Below the pieces are notes generated by a model that did not search any database, had not been told where the DNA came from, and was given only the letters and a program-made list of their open reading frames with translations. A stretch of 64,000 bases of DNA from NCBI GenBank assembly GCA_020248905.1, contig JADCGR010000040.1:1-64000 (forward strand). Direction: 5' to 3'. Below, piece by piece: positions 10,274 to 19,936 of this stretch (within the stretch, counting starts at the first letter, position 1; every line of letters begins with the position of its first letter). The DNA is from Curvibacter sp. (lineage in GTDB: Bacteria > Pseudomonadota > Gammaproteobacteria > Burkholderiales > Burkholderiaceae_C). The translations under genes and the position numbers were made by a program.

Positions 10274-12322
10274 ATGAAGAACCCCCTGCTCGATTTTTCC
10301 GACCTTCCCCTGTTTGACCAGATCCAGCCGAAGCATGTGGTCCCGGCCATGGACGCACTGCTGTCCGATGCCAATGACGCCCTGACGCGTGTGGTCGCGC
10401 CAGACTTTCCGGCCGACTGGCGAGCCATGGCGGGCGAACTGGACGTTGCCACCGAAAAGCTGGGGCGCGCGTGGGGAGCAATCAGCCATCTCAACAGCGT
10501 TGCTGACAGCCCGCAGTTGCGTGCCGCCTATAACGAGGTGCTGCCGCGCGTCACCGAATTCTGGACCCGCCTGGGGTCTGACGAGCGTCTGTACGCCAAG
10601 TACAAGGCCATCCAACGCACGGCTCTGAATGCGGAGCAGCTTCAGGCCCACAGCAACGCGCTGCGCAATTTCGCCCTGGGTGGTGCAGAACTTTCAGGCC
10701 TGGGCAAGCAGCGTTTTGCCGAGATCCAGGAACGACAGGCGGAGCTGAGCCAAAAGTTCAGTGAGAACACCCTCGATGCCACCGACGCCTGGTCTTACTA
10801 CGCCAGCGCCGACGAACTGGAGGGCGTACCGGCCGATGTGCGAGATGCGGCACGCGCAGCCGCCCAGGCCGAGGACAAACAAGGCTACAAGCTCACTCTC
10901 AAGATGCCCTGTTACCTGCCGGTCATGCAGTTTGCCAAAAGTGGTGAGTTGCGTCACCGGCTTTACCGTGCCTACACGACGCGCGCCTCCGACCAGTCGG
11001 ACGGCGAAGACCGCAAGTTCGACAACAGCGCCCTGATTCGCGAAATCCTCGCCCTGCGGCAGGAGGAATCCCGCCTGCTGGGCTACCGCAATTTTGGTGA
11101 GGTGTCGGTTGTTCCCAAAATGGCCGAATCACCATCCCAGGTGGTGGGCTTCCTGCGCGACCTGGCTGCCCGGGCGCGCCCCCACGCGCAACGCGATGTG
11201 GAAGACCTGCGCGAATTTGCCCGCGCAGAACTGGGACTGGCCGATCCTCAGCCCTGGGACTTGCCCTATGTCTCAGAACGCTTGAAGGAGGCGCGCTACG
11301 CCTTCAGCGAGCAGGAGGTCAAGCAGTACTTTACGGCGCCGCGCGTCATTGCGGGTCTGTTCAAGATCGTCGAGACCCTCTTTGAAGTAACGATCCGGCG
11401 TGATAGCGCACCCGTCTGGAACGCTGCCGTGGAGTTCTACCGTATCGAGCGCGGCGGCGAGCTCGTCGGCCAGTTCTACCTCGACCAGCCCGCCCGCGCC
11501 GGCAAACGAGGCGGCGCCTGGATGGACGACGTCCGCGCGCGCTGGTTGCGGCCCGACACCGGACGCCTTCAAACACCGGTCGCCCACCTGGTCTGCAATT
11601 TCGCCCAAGGGGTCGGCGGTAAGCCACCTTTGCTGACCCACGACGACGTCATCACGCTTTTCCACGAATTCGGGCACGGCCTGCATCACCTGCTGACCCG
11701 GGTCAACGAGCGGGATGTTTCGGGCATTAGCGGCGTGGAATGGGATGCGGTGGAACTGCCCAGCCAGTTCATGGAAAACTTCTGCTGGGAGTGGGATGTG
11801 CTACGTCTCATGACGGCCCACGTCGACTCGGGCGAACCCCTGCCACGTCCGCTGTATGACAAGATGGTTGCCGCGAAGAACTTCCAGAGCGGCATGCAGA
11901 CGCTGCGCCAGATTGAGTTCGCCCTCTTCGACATGCTGCTGCACACCGTGCACGACCCCGCCGACGACTTCATGCCTCTGCTTGACCTCGTTCGCGCGGA
12001 GGTTGCAGTGCTGCAGCCACCCGTCTGGAGCCGCACGGCCCACACCTTCAGCCACATCTTTGCCGGCGGCTATGCGGCCGGCTACTACAGCTACAAATGG
12101 GCCGAGGTTCTCAGTGCCGATGCCTACGCGGCCTTCGAGGAAACGGCGGGTAACAGGGGCTTGCCGAATGTGGAAACCGGGAGAAAATACCGCGAGTCCA
12201 TCTTAGAGACCGGTGGCAGCCGCCCCGCGATCGAATCCTTCAAGGCGTTTCGAGGCCGTGAGCCCAGCCTAGACGCGCTGCTTCGGCATCAGGGCATGGC
12301 ACCGCTGGAGACTCACTCCTAA
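10274..12322 (+). CDS. prlC: M3-family oligopeptidase A
   Basis: Zinc metallopeptidase that degrades oligopeptides in the cytoplasm. 682 residues from the ATG at 10274; an ATG three codons upstream (10265) is an equal candidate and no clear ribosome site decides between them. The zinc site HEFGH is at about residue 464 (ITLFHEFGHGLHHLL), with the downstream glutamate ligand and MENFCWEWDVL typical of the oligopeptidase A group. The N-terminus MKNPLLDFSDLPLFDQI is family-typical. It starts 68 bases after folD. The gene symbol follows the E. coli oligopeptidase A name. Confidence 0.93.
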   Translation: MKNPLLDFSDLPLFDQIQPKHVVPAMDALLSDANDALTRVVAPDFPADWRAMAGELDVATEKLGRAWGAISHLNSVADSPQLRAAYNEVLPRVTEFWTRLGSDERLYAKYKAIQRTALNAEQLQAHSNALRNFALGGAELSGLGKQRFAEIQERQAELSQKFSENTLDATDAWSYYASADELEGVPADVRDAARAAAQAEDKQGYKLTLKMPCYLPVMQFAKSGELRHRLYRAYTTRASDQSDGEDRKFDNSALIREILALRQEESRLLGYRNFGEVSVVPKMAESPSQVVGFLRDLAARARPHAQRDVEDLREFARAELGLADPQPWDLPYVSERLKEARYAFSEQEVKQYFTAPRVIAGLFKIVETLFEVTIRRDSAPVWNAAVEFYRIERGGELVGQFYLDQPARAGKRGGAWMDDVRARWLRPDTGRLQTPVAHLVCNFAQGVGGKPPLLTHDDVITLFHEFGHGLHHLLTRVNERDVSGISGVEWDAVELPSQFMENFCWEWDVLRLMTAHVDSGEPLPRPLYDKMVAAKNFQSGMQTLRQIEFALFDMLLHTVHDPADDFMPLLDLVRAEVAVLQPPVWSRTAHTFSHIFAGGYAAGYYSYKWAEVLSADAYAAFEETAGNRGLPNVETGRKYRESILETGGSRPAIESFKAFRGREPSLDALLRHQGMAPLETHS

Positions 12323-12337
12323 GGAGACAACCGCACA

Positions 12338-13009
12338 ATGAACCTGGCACCCCGTCTATGTTTTTCGACCCGACCAGCCATCATCGCCGTGCTGGCCTTG
12401 CTGCCTTTGCTTGCGGCGCCCCAGCCCGTCTACCGCATCGTTGGGCCGGATGGCCGAGTGACCTTCACGGACAAGCCGCCGACAGGCGCCGGGAGGGCGA
12501 CGACGATGGGGCCGGGGGGCCGGGCGTCGCAAGGTGGCGGCCCGACCTTGGCAGACCTGCCCATTGAGCTACGGCAAGCGATGGGACGCTACCCCGTGAC
12601 GCTTTACTCGGGCGATAACTGCCTGCCTTGCGATGATGGTCGTACGCTACTCAACAGCAGGGGGATTCCAGTCACGGAAAAGATGGTCAAGACCTCCAAG
12701 GATGCTGAAGCACTCAAGGCGATCACCCAACAGCAGTCTTTGCCGGTTCTCACGATTGGTGGTCAGGTGCTCACGGGGTACTCTCCACTGGAGTGGGGCC
12801 AGTATCTTGACGCTGCCGGCTATCCCAAGACTTCGCAACTTCCGAGCAGCTATCGCAATCCGCCGGTAACACCGCTGGTCCCGCTGGTCGAAGCGGCCCC
12901 GGCCCAGGCCCCGGCATCGTCGCCATCAGAGCAACCCGCTGCGCCCGAAGCGCCACCGCTACCACCCCTGGGCCCCGCGCCCGGCAACCCGACAGGCATC
13001 GTCTTCTGA
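12338..13009 (+). CDS. Exported DUF4124/glutaredoxin-domain protein
   Basis: 223 residues. A hydrophobic N-terminus (about residues 13-28, IIAVLALLPLLAAP) looks like a signal peptide. A DUF4124-like segment follows (VYRIVGPDGRVTFTDKPP), then a glutaredoxin/thioredoxin-like fold at about 84-165 with a CxxC redox motif in SGDNCLPCDDGR and the cis-proline region QSLPVLTIGG. The C-terminus is Pro/Ala rich. Likely a periplasmic thiol-disulfide protein; its partner is unknown. It starts 15 bases after the oligopeptidase gene, with AAGGAG upstream, and is therefore probably cotranscribed. It converges on rpiA with a gap of only 5 bases. Confidence 0.8.
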   Translation: MNLAPRLCFSTRPAIIAVLALLPLLAAPQPVYRIVGPDGRVTFTDKPPTGAGRATTMGPGGRASQGGGPTLADLPIELRQAMGRYPVTLYSGDNCLPCDDGRTLLNSRGIPVTEKMVKTSKDAEALKAITQQQSLPVLTIGGQVLTGYSPLEWGQYLDAAGYPKTSQLPSSYRNPPVTPLVPLVEAAPAQAPASSPSEQPAAPEAPPLPPLGPAPGNPTGIVF

Positions 13010-13014
13010 CCGGG

Positions 13015-13689
13015 TCAGAAAGCAAGCTTTTGCACGCCGCTGCGGGTGCCGAGCAGGCACACCTGGGCGCGCTGGTGTGCAAAGACACCCACTGTCACGA
13101 TGCCCGGCCATTGGTTGACCTCACTTTCGAATGCCAGCGGGTCGTGGATCTGTAGCCCCGTGACATCCAGCAGGTGCTGACCGTTGTCGGTGACAAGCGG
13201 TTGCCCGTCTTCCACACGGACTTTCGCCTGCCCGCCTAGAAGTGCAAACTGGCGCACCAGCCGCTGAGTCGCCATCGGTATCACCTCGACGGGCAGGGGG
13301 TAGCGGCCCAGCGTCTGCACGAGCTTGGATTCATCGGCAATGCAGATGAAGCGGCGCGACTGGGCCGCCACGATCTTCTCCCGTGTGAGGGCCGCACCGC
13401 CGCCCTTGATCATGCAGCCTCGCGCGTCGATCTCGTCAGCGCCATCGATGTAGACCGCGATCTCGCCCACGTCGTTGGCGTCGAAGACCGGAATCCCCAG
13501 GGCCAGCAGTCGCTCCGTGCTTGCCACGGAGCTTGAGACCGCCCCCGCGATACCGTCTTTCATCGAAGCGAGCGCGTCGATGAACTTGTTCACCGTCGAA
13601 CCCGTGCCGACGCCAATAATCTCGCCGGGAAGCACGTATTGGAGAGCGGCCTGGCCGACCAGGGTCTTGAGTTCGTCTTGGCTGAGCAT
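13015..13689 (-). CDS. rpiA: Ribose-5-phosphate isomerase A
   Basis: 224 residues from the ATG at 13689 ([19 protein letters not shown]). The frame stays open to an ATT codon at 13725, but the ATG gives the normal family N-terminus. Interconverts ribose 5-phosphate and ribulose 5-phosphate in the pentose phosphate pathway. Key motifs: [12 protein letters not shown] (phosphate binding), [20 protein letters not shown] with the catalytic glutamate, and the C-terminal [17 protein letters not shown]. Convergent with the glutaredoxin-like gene and divergent from pyrD. Confidence 0.95.
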   Translation of the reverse strand: MLSQDELKTLVGQAALQYVLPGEIIGVGTGSTVNKFIDALASMKDGIAGAVSSSVASTERLLALGIPVFDANDVGEIAVYIDGADEIDARGCMIKGGGAALTREKIVAAQSRRFICIADESKLVQTLGRYPLPVEVIPMATQRLVRQFALLGGQAKVRVEDGQPLVTDNGQHLLDVTGLQIHDPLAFESEVNQWPGIVTVGVFAHQRAQVCLLGTRSGVQKLAF

Positions 13690-13776
13690 GGGTGGTGAGA
13701 GCGAGAGAGGTGGTATCTGGGACAATCGGTAGGGCCTGCCTTACCCCGAGCGCCCGCCTGCTGCCGCGATTATCCA

Positions 13777-14835
13777 ATGTCCCTGATCCCCTACGCCCTC
13801 TCACGCTCCGTCCTCTTTCGCCTGGACCCGGAAGCCGCCCACGACCTCACCATCGCCATGCTGGCGCGCACGCAGAACACGCTGCTGGCCTGCGCCTACG
13901 GCAATTCACGGGTGGAGGATCCCGTCACAATCGCCGGCCTGCGGTTCCCCAACCGCGTCGGCATGGCCGCCGGCTTAGACAAGAACGCCCGCTGCATTGA
14001 TGGACTCGGTGCCATGGGCTTTGGCTTCGTCGAGGTCGGCACCGTCACTCCGCTGGCACAGCCGGGCAACGCCCGGCCTCGGATGTTCCGCCTGCCCCAG
14101 GCCCAAGCGCTGATCAACCGCATGGGGTTCAACAACGATGGGCTGGAGGCATTTATCGCCAATGTGCAGCGCGCTACTTTCCGCACCAGGAATGGCGCCC
14201 CCATGCTGCTGGGCCTGAACATCGGCAAGAACGCGGTCACGCCGATCGAACGGGCCACCGACGACTACCTCACCGGCCTGGCCGGGGTCTACCCACACGC
14301 CGACTACGTGACGATCAACATCTCCAGCCCCAACACCAAGAACCTGCGGGCGCTGCAGAGCGACGAAGCACTCGACGCGCTGCTCGGCGCCATTGCCGCG
14401 AAGCGCGAAGCGCTTGCACAAGAGCATGGCCGTCGGGTTCCAGTCTTTGTCAAGATCGCACCTGATTTGGATGAACCCCAGGTCCAGGTGATCGCCGCGA
14501 CGCTTCAACGCCACGGCATGGACGGCGTGATTGCCACGAACACCACGCTCAGCCGCGATGCCGTGCAAGGTCTGCGGCACGCCGAAGAGACAGGGGGCTT
14601 GTCTGGATCCCCGGTGCTGCAAGCCAGCAACCGCGTCATCCGCCAACTCAGGGCAGCTCTTGGGCCGGGCTACCCCATCGTCGGCGTTGGTGGCATCCTG
14701 ACGGCGCAGGACGCCGTAAGCAAGATGGAAGCCGGCGCCGACCTGGTGCAGATATACACTGGTTTGATTTACCGGGGTCCGGCGCTGGTGCGGGAGGCGG
14801 CGCTGGCCATCCGCAAACGGTTCCGCAATCCGTGA
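13777..14835 (+). CDS. pyrD: Dihydroorotate dehydrogenase, quinone type (class 2)
   Basis: 352 residues. Oxidises dihydroorotate to orotate with FMN and passes the electrons to the quinone pool at the membrane. The class 2 N-terminal extension is present ([18 protein letters not shown]). Other motifs: [41 protein letters not shown] with the catalytic serine, TNTTLSRD, and the FMN phosphate-binding [19 protein letters not shown]. It is transcribed divergently from rpiA, with 87 bases between start codons. Confidence 0.97.
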   Translation: MSLIPYALSRSVLFRLDPEAAHDLTIAMLARTQNTLLACAYGNSRVEDPVTIAGLRFPNRVGMAAGLDKNARCIDGLGAMGFGFVEVGTVTPLAQPGNARPRMFRLPQAQALINRMGFNNDGLEAFIANVQRATFRTRNGAPMLLGLNIGKNAVTPIERATDDYLTGLAGVYPHADYVTINISSPNTKNLRALQSDEALDALLGAIAAKREALAQEHGRRVPVFVKIAPDLDEPQVQVIAATLQRHGMDGVIATNTTLSRDAVQGLRHAEETGGLSGSPVLQASNRVIRQLRAALGPGYPIVGVGGILTAQDAVSKMEAGADLVQIYTGLIYRGPALVREAALAIRKRFRNP

Positions 14836-14883
14836 AGCGCGGCGGGCTCAGGCCCGAGTCGTCATGCTGCCACCACGGCGGGG

Positions 14884-15813
14884 CTACGGGCTCGAAGCGC
14901 CACTGAGCAGCGGCCGGTCCCAGGAAGGCTCGCCCGCGAAGCGCTCGGCGAGACACTTCACAAACGTACGGATGCGCTCGGGCAGCCGTCGATCCGGCAG
15001 GAAAACGGCGTACAGCGTACTCTCTGACAAGGCGTAGTCGGGGAGAAGCTGGACCAGACGTCCCGCGAGGATATGTTCGCTCGCTGCAAAGGACGGCAGC
15101 ACCGCAACACCCGCACCCGCGAGCGCAGCGTCGAGTATGCCTTCCGCCACATTCGCGCGCAGGTTACCCGACACATGGACCGTCTGTGCGCCCTCGCAAC
15201 CGAGAGAGCGCCATTCGTGGCCCTTGGGTCGATCATAGACCAGGCAATTGCAGTTGATCAGATCGCGCGCCGAGCGCGGCGTGCCGTTGGCCTAAAGATA
15301 GGGTGGTGCGGACACGGCGATCCAGCGGCACGGCGCCAGCCGGCGAGCCACCACATTGCTCAGCTGCGGCTCCTCGGCGAGCCTAACCACCAGATCGGCG
15401 CTGCCCGAGATCAGATCAGCGAACCGCTCGGAGAGCGTCACGTCGATCTGGATCGAGGGATTGAGCCGGAGAAATTCTCTTACAGCCGGCAGCAGATGCA
15501 AGCGCCCGAAGGCAATGGCGGTGCTGATCCGGATCAGACCGTGGGAGCCTCTGGATAGTTCCTCGACATCGCGCACCGCATCCCCGGCGTCGGCCACGAT
15601 ACGCGCAAAGCGCTCGTAAAAGCGCTCACCGGCCACCGTCAGGCCGAGCTTGCGTATGCTTCGGCTGAGCAGCTTGACGCCCAGCGAATTCTCCAGATCC
15701 TGGATTTGACGGCTAGCCAGGGCCTTGGAAATGCCGCAACGCTCAGCTGCCAGCGTTAAGCTCTGGGCATCGACCACGGCGACGAAGGTGGCCCGGGCGT
15801 TCAGGTCACGCAT
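14884..15813 (-). pseudogene. LysR-type regulator interrupted by one in-frame TAG
   Basis: Read from the ATG at 15813, the first 173 codons encode an intact LysR helix-turn-helix (VVDAQSLTLAAERCGISKAL) and half of the effector domain, ending in SAPPYL followed by TAG at 15292-15294. The same frame then continues without any indel to 14884 with a normal LysR C-terminal half (GTPRSARDL, GILDAALAGAGVAVLPSF, LPERIRTFVKCLAERF). Read through, the protein would be 309 residues, the standard family length. A single base change therefore explains the break. The first half could still be expressed as a truncated DNA-binding protein; sequencing error or natural readthrough are alternatives. It lies divergent from the hydrolase genes, the classical position of their regulator. 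Confidence 0.85.
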
Positions 15814-15900
15814 GGGGTACCGTCTGCACGCAACTCGTAAACAATGACTTCACAAAATACCGTTCCAAAAACCCAGCGCCAAAAGTATATTGCCCGTCAA

Positions 15901-15930
15901 CGCACGGGCGCGCACGGGCGCGCACAGCCC
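15901..15930. repeat. Three tandem 10-bp repeats in the LysR-hydrolase intergenic region
   Basis: CGCACGGGCG occurs twice in tandem, followed by a third, degenerate copy (CGCACAGCCC). They lie 34 bases upstream of the first hydrolase start and within the 150-base divergent gap. A repeat phased at 10 bases is one helical turn; slippage of GC-rich sequence is an equally good explanation. Confidence 0.5.
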
Positions 15931-15963
15931 CGGGCTTCTCTGCGGTCTGCCAGAAACTTAAAG

Positions 15964-16866
15964 ATGGAAAACATGATCTGGAGCCAAGAAAACTCTGTCA
16001 CCCGCGAGGGCGTGAAACTCTACGTCTACCGCAAACGCGCCCAGGCCCCCGTGGCCGGGGAAGCCGCATTGCCGGTACTGATGCTTGTGCATGGCTCCAC
16101 GGTGTCGGGCCGCAACACCTACGACCTGCAGGTACCGGGCGGCAAGGACTATTCGGTCATGGACTACTTTGCTGCGCGCGGCTACGACGTCTGGACGCTG
16201 GACCACGAAGGTTACGGCCGCTCAGGCTGGTCGGGCCACGGCAACAGCGATATCAAGACGGGCGCCCTCGACCTGGCCGCCGCCATCCCCTACATCCTGC
16301 AAAAGACCGGCGCGAAGAAGGTCAACCTGTTCGGCTCCTCGTCCGGTGCCCTGCGTTCCTGCCTGTACACTGCCGCACATCCCGATACTGTCGAACGGCT
16401 GGGCCTCTCGGCCCTGGTCTACACCGGTGCCGGCTCGCCCACGCTGGAGCAGCGCCGCAAGAAGCTGCCAGAGTACTCGGCCAGCCCGCGCCGCAAGGTG
16501 GACCTGGCCTTCTACGAGGGCATGTTCAACCGTGACAAACCCGGCAGCAGCGAGGACATCGTGCCCAAAGCCATTGCTGCTGCGGAGCTGCCGCTGGTCA
16601 GCGAGGTGCCAACCGGCACCTATGTGGACATGTGCGCGAACCTGCCGGTGGCAAGCCCCGAAGCCATCCCCTGCCCCACCCTGATCATCCGCGGGGAATT
16701 TGACGGCATCGCGGCCGAGCCGGATCTGCTGGACTTTTTCGCCCGTCTGCCGAGCAAGGACAAGGAGTTCGTCGTGCTTTCAGGCATCGCACACAACCCC
16801 ATGATGGGCGTACAGCGCTACAAGTTCCATTACGCGCTGGAGACCTTCCTGCGTCGGCCCGTTTGA
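15964..16866 (+). CDS. Alpha/beta hydrolase (first of a tandem pair)
   Basis: 300 residues from the ATG at 15964; another ATG lies three codons later and open frame extends back to 15844, but the upstream part contains the tandem repeats and looks non-coding. Alpha/beta-hydrolase fold: oxyanion region LVHGSTVSG, nucleophile elbow GSSSG (in NLFGSSSGALRS), acid in IRGEFDGIA and histidine in LSGIAHNPMM. No signal peptide, so probably cytoplasmic. It resembles the next gene along the whole length (shared KKLPE, PTGTYVDMC and RGEFDGIA segments), indicating a tandem duplication. The substrate is unknown; the nearby TctC-type binding protein suggests an ester or lactone of an organic acid (inference). 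Confidence 0.8.
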   Translation: MENMIWSQENSVTREGVKLYVYRKRAQAPVAGEAALPVLMLVHGSTVSGRNTYDLQVPGGKDYSVMDYFAARGYDVWTLDHEGYGRSGWSGHGNSDIKTGALDLAAAIPYILQKTGAKKVNLFGSSSGALRSCLYTAAHPDTVERLGLSALVYTGAGSPTLEQRRKKLPEYSASPRRKVDLAFYEGMFNRDKPGSSEDIVPKAIAAAELPLVSEVPTGTYVDMCANLPVASPEAIPCPTLIIRGEFDGIAAEPDLLDFFARLPSKDKEFVVLSGIAHNPMMGVQRYKFHYALETFLRRPV

Positions 16867-16895
16867 AAAACGATCACACACAAGGAGGCAGGAGC

Positions 16896-17810
16896 ATGGC
16901 GCATGTGCAGTGGACCGGTGGGCTTGAGCACTGGACCCGCAAGGGCGACATCAAGCTCTTTCTCTGGCAGAAGCCCGCCAGAGCCAGGGTGCCAAGTGCA
17001 GGCACGATTCTCTTCGTCCATGGCTCGTCCATGGCCTCGCAGCCGACCTTTGACCTCACGGTCCCGGACCGCCCGTATTCCTCGGTCATGGACTGGTTTG
17101 CCGAACGCGGCTTCGACACCTGGTGCATGGACAACGAGGGCTATGGTCGCTCCGACAAGCACCGACCCATCAACTTCGACATCAGCAACGGTGCGGACGA
17201 CCTAGCTGCGGGCAGCGCGTACATCCTGAAGACCACCGGCGCCAAACAGCTCATGGTCTACGGCATTTCCTCCGGCGCGCTCAAGGCTGCGCTGTTCGCC
17301 GAGCGCCATCCCGAACGCGTGGCACGACTCGCCCTGGACGCCTTTGTCTGGACTGGGGACGGCAGCCCGACCCTGGCCGAACGCCGCAAGAAACTGCCGG
17401 AGTTCCTGGCGAATAACCAGCGGCCGATCGACCGCGCCTTCGTTCACAGCATTTTCAACCGCGACCACCCGGGCTGCGCCGACGATGCGACCATGGAAGC
17501 CTTTGCCAACGCCATCCTCACCCTTGACAGATCCATGCCCACCGGCACCTACGTCGATATGTGCTCGAAGCTACCGGTGGTCGATCCGCACAACATCAGG
17601 GCCGCCACACTCATCATGCGCGGCGAGTTCGATGGCATCGCCAGCCTGGACGACTTGATCCAGTTTTACCAGCGGCTGCCTTCGAGCAACAAGCAGTTCA
17701 GCATCATGCCGGGTATCTCCCATGCAAGCTTCCAGCAGAAGAACTATCTAATGGTCTACGCCATTCTGCACGGATTCTTCGCGATGCCCGAACCCAGCTA
17801 CAAGGGGTAA
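16896..17810 (+). CDS. Alpha/beta hydrolase (second of a tandem pair)
   Basis: 304 residues from the ATG at 16896, fixed by a near-perfect ribosome site (AAGGAGG) 8 bases upstream. Alpha/beta-hydrolase fold: LFVHGSSMAS, nucleophile elbow GISSG (in VYGISSGALKAAL), acid in MRGEFDGIAS and histidine in PGISHASFQQ. Paralogue of the preceding gene, with the same NEGYGRS/HEGYGRS and ERRKKLPEF segments. Gap to the first hydrolase is 29 bases and to the TctC gene 5 bases, so the three form an operon. A role in hydrolysing a substrate taken up with the downstream binding protein is inference only. Confidence 0.82.
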   Translation: MAHVQWTGGLEHWTRKGDIKLFLWQKPARARVPSAGTILFVHGSSMASQPTFDLTVPDRPYSSVMDWFAERGFDTWCMDNEGYGRSDKHRPINFDISNGADDLAAGSAYILKTTGAKQLMVYGISSGALKAALFAERHPERVARLALDAFVWTGDGSPTLAERRKKLPEFLANNQRPIDRAFVHSIFNRDHPGCADDATMEAFANAILTLDRSMPTGTYVDMCSKLPVVDPHNIRAATLIMRGEFDGIASLDDLIQFYQRLPSSNKQFSIMPGISHASFQQKNYLMVYAILHGFFAMPEPSYKG

Positions 17811-17815
17811 TCACT

Positions 17816-18793
17816 ATGTCCACACACTCTTCCATCCGTCGCCTGCTGCTGGGCTTGCTGCTCGCGCTGGCTGCTGGCGGCACTGCGGCGCAGAGCTACC
17901 CGAACCGCCCCGTGAAGATCATCGTGCCCTTCGGCGCTGGTGGCTTCACCGACGTGGTCGCGCGCATCCTGGGCCAGAAACTCAGCGCCGCGCTCGGTGG
18001 CTCCTTCATCATCGAGAACCGACCCGGTGCGGGATCCACCATTGGTACCGACCTCGTAGCCAAAGCCGCGCCCGACGGGTACACGCTGGTCATGATTTCG
18101 TCCACCCACACGATTAGCGCGACCCTCTACAAGAACCTGCCCTACGACCCCATCAAGAGCTTCACGCCAATCAGCAAGTTGGTGGACTCGGCCTATGTGT
18201 TGGTGGTCAACCCAAACAAACTGCAAGTCGCGAATGTGCGAGATTTCATCGCCCAAGCCAAGGCTAAGCCGGACGCCATCCACTACGCCAGCTCGGGCAA
18301 TGGCAGCGCGCAGCACCTGATGGGCGGCCTGTTCGAGTCCATGTCGGGCACCCAGCTCAAACACATTCCTTATCGCGGAAGTAACCTGGCCATGACGGAC
18401 CTGCTTAGCGGTATCGTCGAGAGCAGCTTCCCCGGTGTGACCAATGCGCTGCCGCACCTGGCCAGCGGCAAGCTCAAGGCGCTGGCTGTCACGACGGCCA
18501 CCCGTGCACCGCAACTACCTGATGTCCCGACCCTCAACGAGGCAGGCGTACCCGGCTACGACGCAAGCAACTGGCTCGCGCTGCTCGGTCCGGCTGGGAT
18601 GCCATCCGTACTTGTCAACCGGCTCAACGCCGAGATCGCCAAGATCATGGCTCAGCCCGATACGCAGAAGGCCTTGTTTGAGGCCGGTGTGCAGGTCGGT
18701 CTGTCCTCGCCGCAGGAGCTGAACCAACTCATGCAGCTGGAGATGGACAAATGGGCCAAGATCGTGAAGTCAGCGAACATCACCATCGAGTGA
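17816..18793 (+). CDS. TctC/Bug-family periplasmic substrate-binding protein
   Basis: 325 residues. The signal peptide is clear at residues 1-26 (LLLGLLLALAAGGTAAQ). The mature part has the TctC (Bug) signatures: YPNRPVKIIVPFGAGGFTDVVAR, IENRPGAGSTIGTD, and KHIPYRGSNLAMTDLLSG. These proteins bind carboxylates or other small organic ligands in the periplasm; many are orphans without the TctAB membrane parts, as here. The ATG at 17816 lies 5 bases after the second hydrolase stop. The ligand cannot be read from sequence; the pairing with hydrolases suggests a degradable organic acid or ester. Confidence 0.92.
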   Translation: MSTHSSIRRLLLGLLLALAAGGTAAQSYPNRPVKIIVPFGAGGFTDVVARILGQKLSAALGGSFIIENRPGAGSTIGTDLVAKAAPDGYTLVMISSTHTISATLYKNLPYDPIKSFTPISKLVDSAYVLVVNPNKLQVANVRDFIAQAKAKPDAIHYASSGNGSAQHLMGGLFESMSGTQLKHIPYRGSNLAMTDLLSGIVESSFPGVTNALPHLASGKLKALAVTTATRAPQLPDVPTLNEAGVPGYDASNWLALLGPAGMPSVLVNRLNAEIAKIMAQPDTQKALFEAGVQVGLSSPQELNQLMQLEMDKWAKIVKSANITIE

Positions 18794-18802
18794 CCGCGAG
18801 TC

Positions 18803-19900
18803 TCAGGGCAGCAGCTCGGCCACACGTTGTGCAATCGCCAGGCTGCTCGTCAGGCCCGGTGACTCGATGCCAAACAGGTTCACCAGTCCCGGAACGCCAT
18901 GCGTTTCGGGCCCCTGGATCACGAAATCGCGAGCCGTCTCGCCTGGCCCGCTGATCTTCGGGCGGATGCCCGCATAGCCTGGCTGCAAAGCGCCAGGGGG
19001 CAGTCCCGGCCAGTACTTGCGCACCTCGGCAGAGAAGACCTCGCCACGCGCAGCGTCCACCCGCAGGTTCTGCGGCGAATCCACCCACTGCACATCGGGG
19101 CCAAACTTGGCCTGCCCCCCGAGATCGATGGTGAGGTGCACGCCCAGGCCAGCCGCCTCCGGCACCGGGTAAATTAGGCGCGAGAAAGGCGATCGTCCGG
19201 CCAGCGTGAAGTAGCTGCCCTTGGCGTAATACTCACCGGGGATGTGGCGCGCATCCAGGCCTTCAAACTGGCGCGCCAGTGTGGGCGCGGTTACCCCGGC
19301 AGCATTCACGACGGCACGCGCGCGCAACTGGGTGCCGTCTTGGGCTTCCAGTTCGATACCCTTGGGCGTGACGCGACCGCGCGCAAGAGGGGAGTTGAAA
19401 ACCACCATGCCGCCGGCGTTCTCCAGATCGCCTTGAAGCGCCAGCATCAGGCCGTGGCTGTCGACGATGCCCGTGCTGGGGGAGTGCACCGCCGCCACGC
19501 AATCCAGTGCCGGCTCCAGCGCTCGCGCCTGCTCGCGGGTCAGCAGCACCAGATCGTTCACGCCATTGCCGGCAGCCCGGTCGACCAGCCCGTGCAACTG
19601 CACAATCTGCTCCTGCGACGTGGCAACGATGAGCTTCCCACACCGCCGATGCCCGATGCCGCGCGCCGTGCAGTAGGCGTAGAGCATTTGCTTGCCTTGC
19701 ACGCACAGCCGGGCCTTGAGGGAGCCTGAAGGGTAGTAGATGCCAGCGTGGATCACCTCGCTGTTGCGGGCACTGGTCTGGGTACCGATTGCGTCACAGG
19801 CTTCCATCACCAGCACCTCGCGGTCAGCGAGCGCTAGCGCGCGCGCTACCGCCAAACCCACCAGACCGGCGCCAATCACCACAGCATCCACATGGTCCAC
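18803..19900 (-). CDS. FAD-dependent oxidoreductase, L-2-hydroxyglutarate oxidase-like
   Basis: 365 residues from a GTG at 19900 preceded by GGAGG five bases upstream, giving [20 protein letters not shown], a typical FAD-binding N-terminus. A TTG at 19954 would add 18 residues, but those are encoded partly by the end of the adjacent insertion element and cannot be ancestral. Motifs: [14 protein letters not shown] (Rossmann), [17 protein letters not shown] (typical of the LhgO/DAO group), and [20 protein letters not shown] near the C-terminus. It probably oxidises a 2-hydroxy acid or an amino acid; the exact substrate is unknown. It is convergent with the TctC gene, with a gap of 9 bases. Confidence 0.85.
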   Translation of the reverse strand: MDHVDAVVIGAGLVGLAVARALALADREVLVMEACDAIGTQTSARNSEVIHAGIYYPSGSLKARLCVQGKQMLYAYCTARGIGHRRCGKLIVATSQEQIVQLHGLVDRAAGNGVNDLVLLTREQARALEPALDCVAAVHSPSTGIVDSHGLMLALQGDLENAGGMVVFNSPLARGRVTPKGIELEAQDGTQLRARAVVNAAGVTAPTLARQFEGLDARHIPGEYYAKGSYFTLAGRSPFSRLIYPVPEAAGLGVHLTIDLGGQAKFGPDVQWVDSPQNLRVDAARGEVFSAEVRKYWPGLPPGALQPGYAGIRPKISGPGETARDFVIQGPETHGVPGLVNLFGIESPGLTSSLAIAQRVAELLP

Positions 19901-19936
19901 CACAGCCTCCGCAGATCGGTTACCAGAAGCATTTAA

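Noticed and set aside
13690-13725. Longer rpiA start at an ATT codon
   Set aside because: The internal ATG at 13689 gives the normal N-terminus; the extension is a Ser/Pro-rich run without similarity.
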